A stretch of 64,000 nt of DNA. Origin: Brevundimonas sp. Lineage in GTDB: Bacteria > Pseudomonadota > Alphaproteobacteria > Caulobacterales > Caulobacteraceae. Below the pieces are notes generated by a model. That model did not search any database. It saw nothing but the letters and a program-made list of their open reading frames with translations, and was not told where the DNA came from. The number at the start of each line of letters is the position of its first letter. The stretch's first letter is position 1. Position numbers and translations under genes: made by a program. Of the stretch, positions 25,573-32,450 are shown piece by piece. The stretch spans positions 62,001-126,000 of the forward strand of contig QFQU01000014.1 in assembly GCA_003248965.1 (NCBI GenBank), given 5' to 3'.

Positions 25573-26409
25573 TCAGGCCGCCACATCCAAAGGGTTCAGC
25601 ACCTGCTCCAGCCCCATGGCCATCATCAGGTTGCGCATTTCCTGGCGCGCGGCGACGTGGGCCAGGGACACCGCCACCGGCCGCACCTCGTTGGACAGGT
25701 CCGCGACGGTCAGACCGAACGGAAACAGCTCGCGATAGATGACCCGGTCGCGCAGGCCCGGCCCGACGCGGAAACCAACCCGCTTGGCCAGCTTGCTCAT
25801 CCGCTCTTCCAGCCGCTTGCGGTTGCGGGCCTCGGCGACGGCCAGACGGTTGGTCACGACCAGCCAGTCGATCGTGGCGTGGCGGCCCTGGCTGATGGCG
25901 CGCTGCTTGCGCGCCTCCCAGACGCTCTCGGAATAGATGGAGGGCTTCAACAGCTCCAGCGACACCGGATCCACCTCGCCCAGCAGGTCGAAATCGACGA
26001 AACTGTCGTTCATCGGCGTCACGATCTGGTCGGCGCGGGCGTGGGCCGCGTTGGACACCGCCGTGTCCCCGCCGGGGGTGTCGATCAGGATGCAATCCAC
26101 CCCGGCCGTCACGGCCTCGTCGAAGGCGCGCTCGAAGGCGGCGATCTGATCTGCGGCCGCCAGCTTGGCCAGGGCCTTGCCGTCGCCCATGTCCGGGATC
26201 ATCGGCTGCGGCAGGTCGGCGGCGTTCGCCGCCAGCCAGGCCTGCCGGTTCAGGAAGAAGCGCTGCATCGACCGCTGGCGCAGGTCCAGGTCGATGATCG
26301 CCACGCTGCGGCCTGCGTGCAGCAGGCCCGTGACGATGTGGATGGCCAGGGTGGACTTGCCCGCCCCGCCCTTTTCGTTGCCGAGGACGATCACATGCGG
26401 CTGCGTCAT
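25573..26409 (-). CDS. mipZ: Division-plane positioning ATPase MipZ
   Basis: A 278-residue ParA-superfamily ATPase. MipZ forms a gradient from the ParB-bound origin and blocks FtsZ assembly away from midcell in Caulobacter. The deviant Walker A is GNEKGGAGKST (residues 10-20). The diagnostic segments VIDLDLRQRS, LIDTPGGD, TPMNDSFVDFDLLG and KRVGFRVGPGLRDRVIYRELFPFGLT match MipZ rather than ParA or MinD. The C-terminal tail is variable. GANTC sites lie upstream, in line with cell-cycle control. Confidence 0.96.
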   Translation of the reverse strand: MTQPHVIVLGNEKGGAGKSTLAIHIVTGLLHAGRSVAIIDLDLRQRSMQRFFLNRQAWLAANAADLPQPMIPDMGDGKALAKLAAADQIAAFERAFDEAVTAGVDCILIDTPGGDTAVSNAAHARADQIVTPMNDSFVDFDLLGEVDPVSLELLKPSIYSESVWEARKQRAISQGRHATIDWLVVTNRLAVAEARNRKRLEERMSKLAKRVGFRVGPGLRDRVIYRELFPFGLTVADLSNEVRPVAVSLAHVAARQEMRNLMMAMGLEQVLNPLDVAA

Positions 26410-26471
26410 TGAGGCGACCTCTAAAGGCGGCCGACGCGACTCAGGAACTCATGCGCGGCCTTCGATCCCCA

Positions 26472-26499
26472 GAGTCGGGCGGATCGCGCTAAACGTCAA
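26472..26499 (-). promoter_or_regulatory. Candidate mipZ promoter with CcrM/GcrA-type GANTC site
   Basis: On the minus strand TTGACGT (26499-26493) fits the -35 consensus. A GANTC site (26472-26476) lies in the -10 region and another GANTC is at 26438-26442. The overlapping TTAA-7 nt-TTGA (26507-26493) is one mismatch from a CtrA box. GANTC methylation-dependent mipZ expression is established in C. crescentus; its use here is inferred. Confidence 0.55.
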
Positions 26500-26526
26500 C
26501 GCGGCGTTAACGGATGCCTGTGGACT

Positions 26527-27183
26527 TCATCCCGCGCGTCGGCACCAGGGATCGGACACCTGGGCGGCGCGGCACAGGTCGGCGGCCTGTTCCGCCGGGA
26601 TCGGCCCGACCTTCAGCCGCGTCAGCACCCGACCCTCGACCTGCACGGTTTCATAGACGGGGGACAACTGGACCAGGTCGGCGCGGACCTTGAGGCGGCG
26701 CCACGCCTCGCGGGCGCCCGCCTCGTTGGAATAGGCGCCCAGTTGCACCGTGCGACCTTCGGCATGGAGGACGGCGGGACGCAGGGCGGGCTTGGGGCGT
26801 TCGACGGTCGTGGTCTCGACGGCGAGCGTGGGCTCAGGCTCAGGCGCCGACGCGTTCCGCGACCGTATCGCCGCCGTCATGGGTTTCAAGGCGTCGCGCA
26901 GACCCTGGGCCTGGGCGTCGCGGGCGTCCCACATCTCCGCCGGGCTCATCACAGACACCTTCACGGGCGAGAACGTCGCCGGCCGCAGCCCAGCGTCATG
27001 CGCCCTGGCCGGTCTGTCGGGCACGGCGTCGCCACGCCCCGGCGGCTCCAAAGGCACGTCAAGGGCCGCGACCTGATCGCCCAGGGCGCGGAATCGATGC
27101 GGATCGGCGTCCACCGCCCCGCAACCAACCAGGCTGAGGGCGACGAGGATCAGGAAAGGACGGGTCGCTTCTGCGGGCGTCAT
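26527..27183 (-). CDS. SPOR-domain lipoprotein
   Basis: A 218-residue protein with a lipoprotein signal (FLILVALSLVGCGAVD) and a C-terminal SPOR domain: RTVQLGAYSNEAGAREAWRRLK to LKVGPIPAEQAADLCR. SPOR domains bind denuded glycan strands of septal peptidoglycan. The middle is Pro/Glu-rich and probably spans the periplasm. It lies just upstream of mipZ on the same strand, so the two could share cell-division timing. A WC-containing C-terminal end (SDPWCRRAG) is unusual. Confidence 0.85.
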   Translation of the reverse strand: MTPAEATRPFLILVALSLVGCGAVDADPHRFRALGDQVAALDVPLEPPGRGDAVPDRPARAHDAGLRPATFSPVKVSVMSPAEMWDARDAQAQGLRDALKPMTAAIRSRNASAPEPEPTLAVETTTVERPKPALRPAVLHAEGRTVQLGAYSNEAGAREAWRRLKVRADLVQLSPVYETVQVEGRVLTRLKVGPIPAEQAADLCRAAQVSDPWCRRAG

Positions 27184-27277
27184 GTCCTTGTCCTTAAGGG
27201 TCAGACTTTGAAGTCTGGTTCACCAACAGGCTTAAGCCGCAGGGTTAATTGCTTCACCCTGCGCCCTGAACAGTCGA

Positions 27278-27307
27278 AGGGCCGCACCCGTTCCCGGATG
27301 CGGCCCC
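27278..27307 (-). terminator. Terminator downstream of chorismate mutase
   Basis: AGGGCCGCA (27278-27286) pairs with TGCGGCCCC around a 12-nt loop. It lies about 20 bp after the chorismate mutase gene end and before the SPOR lipoprotein promoter region. Confidence 0.6.
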
Positions 27308-27328
27308 TCTGATCGAATAACCCGTGGA

Positions 27329-28087
27329 TCAGCCTATGGCGCCGACACAGCCCTCGGCGTCGCCCGGGGCCAGATCGGCGTCGGTCAAGGCGATGGTCCA
27401 GCCGTGGTGGGTGTTCAGACCCCAGCGCCGCGGGCCGCCGCCGTCGCCCGCGTCGCCGCCGGCGGTGACGACCACGCGACGGCCCCTGGGCAGGGCCGGC
27501 GGATCGATCTTGCCCACGGCCAGAGACGTCGGCGTCTCGCCGCCATAACCGTCGAAGACGCTCAGCATCGACCATTCGCGGCGAAGGCCCATCCACCAGG
27601 CGTCCTCGGTGTTGACGGCCAGGACGGCGACGCCGTGACCCTCGGCGGCGAAAGCCAGGGCCTTTTGCGGATCGCGCACCATCTTGATGTCGGCGGCGGC
27701 GCCGAAACGCAGGCGGGCGCCGTCATAGGCGCGGGTCGGCTCGATCGGGGCCCACACCTGGACCTGAAGCCGGCCCTGGCGCGCCAGCCCCCAGCCGACG
27801 ATCTCGCGCCACAGATGCTCGACCGCCTCGGCGTTCTCGGGTTGGCATTTGGACAGCATCCGCGACAGCACGGTCTGTTCGCGGTCGGGACGCAGCTTGG
27901 TGTGGGGGCCGCTGGGCGCATCCTTGGCGCGGCCGACCGTGGCGGCGACGGACAGGCGCTGCTCGAACAGTTTCAGGATCTGGTCGTCCAGGCTGTCGAT
28001 CTCGGCGCGCAGGGCCGCCAGGGCTTGCTGTTCCGGGGTCGGCTCAGCCACGTCGGGCCACACTTGCTGCAGGTTGGATTTGGGCAT
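27329..28087 (-). CDS. Chorismate mutase (AroQ-type) with unidentified C-terminal domain
   Basis: A 252-residue protein. Residues 18-100 form an AroQ-type helical chorismate mutase: LRAEIDSLDDQILKLFEQRL, a KLRPDREQTVLSRML helix and VEHLWREIVGWGL. These convert chorismate to prephenate. The remaining 150 residues (from LQVQVWAPIEP) have an alpha/beta pattern I do not recognise, possibly a sensor or a degenerate dehydratase-like half. It is preceded by a Phe/Tyr-rich leader peptide and lies downstream of the prephenate dehydratase gene, so both act in phenylalanine and tyrosine synthesis. Confidence 0.82.
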   Translation of the reverse strand: MPKSNLQQVWPDVAEPTPEQQALAALRAEIDSLDDQILKLFEQRLSVAATVGRAKDAPSGPHTKLRPDREQTVLSRMLSKCQPENAEAVEHLWREIVGWGLARQGRLQVQVWAPIEPTRAYDGARLRFGAAADIKMVRDPQKALAFAAEGHGVAVLAVNTEDAWWMGLRREWSMLSVFDGYGGETPTSLAVGKIDPPALPRGRRVVVTAGGDAGDGGGPRRWGLNTHHGWTIALTDADLAPGDAEGCVGAIG

Positions 28088-28136
28088 GGGTTCGGTCTTT
28101 CGGCATGGGGGAATTTCGATGTGCGAATGCGGACAG

Positions 28137-28155
28137 CCGCCCTGGGCCAGGGCGG
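28137..28155 (-). promoter_or_regulatory. Hairpin between the aromatic leader peptide and chorismate mutase
   Basis: A 19-bp perfect palindrome with arms CCGCCCTGG and CCAGGGCGG lies 40 nt after the leader stop and 49 nt before the chorismate mutase start. It is a candidate attenuator structure. No T run follows, so control of translation or rho access is as likely as intrinsic termination. Confidence 0.5.
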
Positions 28156-28195
28156 TCGCCGGCGAGACGGTCAGGGACGGAGTGCGCCCGACGCC

Positions 28196-28297
28196 TCAGC
28201 CGGCGTATCGAAAGCCGTAAAAGCCGTAGCCGAAATAATAGCCGGAAACCGCGCGCGAACGGTCGATGGAAACAGAAAGAACGCGCTGGCGGGACAT
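28196..28297 (-). CDS. Phe/Tyr-rich leader peptide upstream of chorismate mutase
   Basis: A 33-codon frame starts at ATG 28297 with AGGA 5 nt upstream. It ends GYYFGYGFYGFRYAG, containing five Tyr and three Phe codons within the last 14 residues. Its stop is 108 nt before the chorismate mutase start, with a perfect palindrome between. This is the classic organisation of a leader peptide that senses charged tRNA-Phe and tRNA-Tyr. No other role is suggested by the first half (MSRQRVLSVSIDRSRAVS). Translation is inferred, but the concentration of aromatic codons is hard to explain otherwise. Confidence 0.7.
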   Translation of the reverse strand: MSRQRVLSVSIDRSRAVSGYYFGYGFYGFRYAG

Positions 28298-28316
28298 GGG
28301 TCCTGGTCCGGTTATG

Positions 28317-28334
28317 CGGATCGTCGGCGATCCG
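28317..28334 (-). other. Hairpin between pheA and the leader peptide
   Basis: CGGATCG and CGATCCG form a perfect 7-bp stem with a 4-nt loop 33 bp after the pheA stop. It could end or stabilise the pheA message. TTGACGG overlapping the pheA stop codon could be the -35 of a separate leader promoter, although no good -10 follows. Confidence 0.4.
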
Positions 28335-28367
28335 TGAGGCTGTTAAGGACGCAAAGACCTTGCGCCG

Positions 28368-28943
28368 TCAACCCTCGACAGCCGTCAAAAGAACGAAACG
28401 CGTCTGATTATCGCTGGAATCCTGCAAATCGTTGCGCAGGATCGACAGACCATACACCTCGGCCGCGCCGGTAGGGGCGATGGCGGCCCGCGTCGGGTCG
28501 CCAGCCTCGGCCACGTCGCGCGCTGCGCCGGCGGTGTCGTAATGTTCAACCACCTCGACGGGCAGGCTCGCCAGATTGGCCCGACACTGAGCCAGGGCGA
28601 TGGGGTGGCTCTCGACCGTGCGAATATCCGAAAGACGCGCGCCGTCGACGGCCATAAGGGCGTGGCGGATCGGTCGCCACACCTCTGCGGCCGGCGTCAG
28701 ACCCATCTCGCGCACCAGGCTGGCGGCGGGCTCCACCGCGCCGATGGTGGAGTTCTCGACCGGGATCAGGGCGCAGCCGCAGTCGCCCGATCGAATCGCC
28801 TCCAGCGCCTGGGCGAAGGTCTCGAAGGCGACCGCCTCGTCCCACGGCCTCAGGGCCAAACAGGCCTCGTGGCTGAACGAGCCGGGCGCGCCCTGATAGG
28901 CCACCCGGCCGGGCTGTTCGTCGATGGGGGCCGTTGCCGTCAT
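28368..28943 (-). CDS. pheA: Prephenate dehydratase without ACT domain
   Basis: A 191-residue prephenate dehydratase that makes phenylpyruvate. The catalytic domain is complete: RVAYQGAPGSFSHEA, IPVENSTIGAVEP, ESHPIALAQC and the terminal NQTRFVLL. The frame stops 6 residues after the TRF motif, whereas the family usually continues into a 70 to 80-residue ACT domain that gives phenylalanine feedback. No ACT-like sequence is seen downstream in any frame. Start MTATAPIDEQPGR at 28943 is chosen over 28985 because of the GAGAGAG site upstream. Confidence 0.9.
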   Translation of the reverse strand: MTATAPIDEQPGRVAYQGAPGSFSHEACLALRPWDEAVAFETFAQALEAIRSGDCGCALIPVENSTIGAVEPAASLVREMGLTPAAEVWRPIRHALMAVDGARLSDIRTVESHPIALAQCRANLASLPVEVVEHYDTAGAARDVAEAGDPTRAAIAPTGAAEVYGLSILRNDLQDSSDNQTRFVLLTAVEG

Positions 28944-29061
28944 AATGCTCTCTCGAGACCTCAGCCCAGATGGCGATGCGTCCATGGCGTCACCGTGGCG
29001 GGATTGGTCCCATTTTAGGCGTCGGGGCGGGATCGCGCCCGCCCGTCTTTCCAGACCTGAA

Positions 29062-30432
29062 CTAGGCCGCTTCCGACCGGCTGATCCGCCCCGCCTTCAG
29101 CCGCTCGGCCACCAGGAAGGCCAGCTCCAGCGCCTGGTCGGCGTTCAGGCGCGGGTCGCAATGGGTGTGATAGCGGTTGGACAGGTCGTCCTCGGTCACG
29201 GCCTGGGCGCCGCCGATGCATTCGGTGACGTTCTGGCCGGTCATCTCCAGGTGGACGCCGCCGGGGTGCACCCCTTCCGCCTCCGCCACGTCGATGAAGG
29301 TGCGAACCTCGCCTAGGATCCGGTCGAACGGCCGGGTCTTGTAGCCGTTGCCGGCCTTCAGCGTATTGCCGTGCATCGGGTCGATGGACCAGATCACCTT
29401 GCGACCCGACGCCTTCACCTCGCGCATCAGCTTGGGCAGGCGCTCGCCCACCTTGTCGTGACCGAAGCGGCCGATCAGCGTCAGACGGCCCGACACATTG
29501 TCCGGGTTCAGGGCGTCGATCAGGGGCAACAGGTCGTCAGCCGTCATCGTTGGCCCGCACTTCACGCCGATGGGGTTCTTGATCCCCTTCATGAACTCGA
29601 CATGGGCGCCGTCCAACTGACGGGTGCGTTCGCCGATCCACAGCATGTGGGCCGAGGTGTCGAACCATTCGCCGGAGCCGCCGTCCAACCGCGTCAGGGC
29701 GCTCTCGACGTTCAGCAGCAGGGCCTCGTGGCTGGTGAAGACCTCGACCCGGCTCAGATCGGGGTGGGTTTCGGGCGTGACGCCGACCGCCTCCATGAAG
29801 GCCAGGGCCTCGGTGATCTTGTCCGCCAGCTCGCGGTACTGGGCGCCCGCCGCGTTGTCCCCGGCGAAGCCCAGGGTCCAGCGGTGGATGTTGTAAAGGT
29901 CCGCATAGCCGCCGCCAGCGAAGGCCCGCAGCAGGTTCAGCGTCGAGGCCGACTGGTTATAGGCCCGGATCAGACGCTGCGGATCGGGCGCGCGTTCCTC
30001 GGGCGTGAAGCCCATGCCGTTGATGATGTCGCCGCGATAGCTGGGCAGTTCCACGCCGTCGATCTCTTCCAGCGGCGAGGAACGCGGCTTGGCGAACTGT
30101 CCGGCGATCCGCCCCACCTTCACCACCGGCTTGCGGCCGGCGAAGGTCAGGACAACCGCCATCTGCAGGATCAGGCGGAAGGTGTCGCGGATATTGTCGG
30201 TCGAGAACTCCTTGAAGCTCTCGGCGCAATCGCCGCCCTGGAGCAGAAAGGCGTCGCCCTGCTCAACCTGCGCCAGTTTCGACGTCAGGCGCCGCGCCTC
30301 GCCTGCGAAGACGAGCGGCGGCAGGGCGCGCAGTTCGTCCTCGACGGCGGTCAGCGCCTGCATGTCGGGATAGTCCGCCGGCATGTGCAGGGCGGTCTTG
30401 GTTCTCCAGCTTTCGGGGGTCCAGCGTGTCAT
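29062..30432 (-). CDS. 3-deoxy-7-phosphoheptulonate synthase, class II
   Basis: A 456-residue class II (plant/Mycobacterium-type) DAHP synthase, first enzyme of the shikimate pathway, joining phosphoenolpyruvate and erythrose 4-phosphate. Conserved blocks include LLQGGDCAESF, VGRIAGQFAKPRS, the metal-ligand region THCDPRLN and IWSIDPMHGNT, with KCGPTM in the middle. It heads the minus-strand aromatic gene group followed by pheA and chorismate mutase. In some actinobacteria this enzyme class binds and regulates chorismate mutase, which would be worth remembering for this neighbourhood. Confidence 0.95.
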   Translation of the reverse strand: MTRWTPESWRTKTALHMPADYPDMQALTAVEDELRALPPLVFAGEARRLTSKLAQVEQGDAFLLQGGDCAESFKEFSTDNIRDTFRLILQMAVVLTFAGRKPVVKVGRIAGQFAKPRSSPLEEIDGVELPSYRGDIINGMGFTPEERAPDPQRLIRAYNQSASTLNLLRAFAGGGYADLYNIHRWTLGFAGDNAAGAQYRELADKITEALAFMEAVGVTPETHPDLSRVEVFTSHEALLLNVESALTRLDGGSGEWFDTSAHMLWIGERTRQLDGAHVEFMKGIKNPIGVKCGPTMTADDLLPLIDALNPDNVSGRLTLIGRFGHDKVGERLPKLMREVKASGRKVIWSIDPMHGNTLKAGNGYKTRPFDRILGEVRTFIDVAEAEGVHPGGVHLEMTGQNVTECIGGAQAVTEDDLSNRYHTHCDPRLNADQALELAFLVAERLKAGRISRSEAA

Positions 30433-30848
30433 CCGGCAAGAATAGAGCGTCCAGCCCCTTCAAACAACGCAAGGACGGACAGATTTCGCCGCGACGCCAC
30501 GCTTCTTCGATAAACGGCGCCTTTCCTGCCGCAGGCGGATCAGAGCAACCGTTCCTTGCGGGTCAGATATTTGGTCAGGCGATGGAGGCCGATCAGGATG
30601 TTGGCGAACAGAGACATGGACGCATAACGCCCCTGCGGCCCGACCGTTCGCATCGGGGACAACGCGTCGCAGTCCATTCGCATCGCGGCCTTCGACGCCA
30701 TATTCTTGCAAGCTGGACGCCATTCTGCGCCCCGCCCACACGTTTCGGCCGCATCGCGCTTGATCCGCGCCAGGTTTTTGTATCGTAAGGTGGGTTCGTC
30801 CGCCCTCGCTGGCGCCGCCCTCTCCCTCCCCCGCCGTTTGCAAAGCCG
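30433..30848. other. 416-bp intergenic region between DAHP synthase and aminotransferase
   Basis: This divergent gap must hold the promoters of both flanking genes. On the minus strand a 25-codon frame (30540-30617) is the only coding candidate. GCTCTATT close to the DAHP synthase ATG resembles a -10 element. I see no tRNA, repeat or strong hairpin here. Confidence 0.5.
30540..30617 (-). CDS. Possible 25-residue small protein
   Basis: The frame MSLFANILIGLHRLTKYLTR plus a short basic end has an amphipathic to hydrophobic helix followed by Lys/Arg, as seen in small membrane-associated peptides. It lies 108 bp upstream of DAHP synthase on the same strand. No clear ribosome site or aromatic-codon run supports a leader role, so it is only a candidate. 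Confidence 0.25.
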   Translation of the reverse strand: MSLFANILIGLHRLTKYLTRKERLL

Positions 30849-32066
30849 ATGTCCGAAGAATTCTACCGCATGAAGCGCCTGCCCCCGTATGTGATCGCGG
30901 AGGTCAACGCCATGCGCGCCGCAGCCCGTGCGGCCGGCGAGGACGTCATCGACCTGGGCATGGGCAATCCCGACCTGCCGCCGCCGCCGCACGTCATCGC
31001 CAAACTGGTCGAAGTGGCGCAGAAGCCGGACGCCCACGGCTATTCGCAGTCCAAGGGCATTCCCGGCCTACGTCGCGCCCAGGCCAACTATTACGGCCGC
31101 CGTTTCGGCGTCGATCTGGATCCCGAGACTGAGGTGATCGTCACCATGGGATCGAAGGAAGGTCTGGCCAGCCTGGCCACCGCCATCACCGAGCCGGGCG
31201 ACGTGGTCCTGGCGCCCAATCCGTCCTATCCAATCCACACCTTCGGCTTCATCATCGCGGGCGCGGCCATCCGCAGCGTGCCCACCACGCCGGACGAACG
31301 CTATTTCGAGGCGCTGGAGCGGGCCATGGCCTACACCGTGCCGCGCCCGAAGATCCTGGTCATGAACTATCCGTCCAATCCAACGGCGGAGACGGTGGAC
31401 CTGGCCTTCTACGAACGCGTCGTCGCCTTCGCCAAGGCCAACGACCTGTGGATCATCAGCGACCTCGCCTATTCGGAACTCTATTACGACGGCAAGCCGA
31501 CCGTCTCGATCCTGCAGGTGCCGGGCGCCAAGGACGTGGCTGTGGAGTTCACCTCCCTCAGCAAGACCTACAGCATGGCCGGCTGGCGCATCGGCTTCGC
31601 CGTCGGCAACAAGACGCTGATCGCGGCCATGGCGCGGGTGAAGTCCTATCTCGACTACGGCGCCTTCACCCCCATTCAGGCGGCGGCCTGCGCGGCGCTG
31701 AACGGGCCACAGGACATCGTGGACCAGAACCGCGAACTCTATCACCGCCGTCGCGACGTGCTGGTGGACAGTTTCGCCCGCGCGGGGTGGGAGGTGCCCA
31801 AACCCGCCGCCTCGATGTTCGCCTGGGCGCCCCTGCCCCCGGCGCTGGCGCATCTGGGCAGCCTCGAGTTCTCCAAACAGCTCCTGACCCACGCCAAGGT
31901 CGCGGTCGCGGCGGGCGTCGGCTATGGCGAGAACGGCGAGGGCTTCGTCCGCATCGCCCTGGTCGAGAACGAGCAGCGCATTCGCCAGGCCGCCCGCAAC
32001 ATCAAGACCTATCTGAAATCCATGGGCGTCAACGTGCCGCCGGGCAGGGAAGACGCGGGGATTTAG
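30849..32066 (+). CDS. PLP-dependent aminotransferase, LL-diaminopimelate aminotransferase/AlaC-like
   Basis: A 405-residue class I/II aminotransferase. The PLP lysine is in SLSKTYSMAGWRIGF and the cofactor-binding segments MNYPSNPTAE and SDLAYSELYYDG are clear. The overall pattern (MKRLPPYVIAEVNAMR, DLGMGNPDLPPPPHV) is that of the group annotated as LL-diaminopimelate aminotransferase or alanine transaminase AlaC. Since alphaproteobacteria normally make lysine by the DapC/DapE route, an alanine or related transaminase role is at least as likely. Confidence 0.88.
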   Translation: MSEEFYRMKRLPPYVIAEVNAMRAAARAAGEDVIDLGMGNPDLPPPPHVIAKLVEVAQKPDAHGYSQSKGIPGLRRAQANYYGRRFGVDLDPETEVIVTMGSKEGLASLATAITEPGDVVLAPNPSYPIHTFGFIIAGAAIRSVPTTPDERYFEALERAMAYTVPRPKILVMNYPSNPTAETVDLAFYERVVAFAKANDLWIISDLAYSELYYDGKPTVSILQVPGAKDVAVEFTSLSKTYSMAGWRIGFAVGNKTLIAAMARVKSYLDYGAFTPIQAAACAALNGPQDIVDQNRELYHRRRDVLVDSFARAGWEVPKPAASMFAWAPLPPALAHLGSLEFSKQLLTHAKVAVAAGVGYGENGEGFVRIALVENEQRIRQAARNIKTYLKSMGVNVPPGREDAGI

Positions 32067-32072
32067 CACACC

Positions 32073-32285
32073 CTAAGGCCGGGCGCGGACTTCCCAGTCA
32101 AGGGTCCAGCGGTTCGCCCCGGCCCGCTTCAACTCCGTGACGGAGGCCGGCACTTGCCGGTCCAGTCCGTCCAGCAGCACAACGCCCTGGGCGACCGAGG
32201 CGATGGTCGCATTGGTCTGCCAGAAGGGCCCGCTCAGCCCCTTGAGCGAAAACCGAATGTGAACGGTGTCGTTGACCTGCGGCAT
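32073..32285 (-). CDS. Small hypothetical protein
   Basis: A 70-residue beta-rich protein starting MPQVNDTVHIRFSLKGLSG with no signal peptide and no recognised family. It lies between the aminotransferase, with which it converges at 6 bp, and the tRNA-Val gene. Its composition is consistent with a real small cytoplasmic protein, but conservation is unknown. Confidence 0.5.
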   Translation of the reverse strand: MPQVNDTVHIRFSLKGLSGPFWQTNATIASVAQGVVLLDGLDRQVPASVTELKRAGANRWTLDWEVRARP

Positions 32286-32319
32286 GGGCTTTCCCGGGGT
32301 GCGGTCTGAGGGGAAAGGA

Positions 32320-32394
32320 TGGTGGATGCGACAGGGATTGAACCTGTGACCCCCTCGGTGTGAACGAGGTGCTCTCCCGCTGAGCTACGCATCC
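32320..32394 (-). tRNA. tRNA-Val (CAC)
   Basis: The gene folds into a complete cloverleaf: acceptor GGATGCG/CGCATCC, anticodon stem CCTCG/CGAGG with loop TTCACAC (anticodon CAC), T stem ACAGG/CCTGT, and an encoded CCA end. It decodes GUG. Confidence 0.95.
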
Positions 32395-32412
32395 ATGCCT
32401 TGCGGAGGCGGC

Positions 32413-32441
32413 GACATAGCCCGACCGTCCGCGTCGCGCAA
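32413..32441 (-). promoter_or_regulatory. Promoter of tRNA-Val
   Basis: On the minus strand TTGCGCG (32441-32435) and GCTATGTC (32420-32413), separated by 14 nt, resemble the Caulobacter -35/-10 pair. The -10 differs by one base. They lie 18 bp upstream of the tRNA 5' end. Confidence 0.6.
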
Positions 32442-32450
32442 GCGTCCGTT

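Noticed and set aside
29025..29044. Hairpin GGGCGGG/CCCGCCC downstream of DAHP synthase
   Set aside because: It could be a weak terminator, but no T run follows on the minus strand, so I did not list it as a feature.
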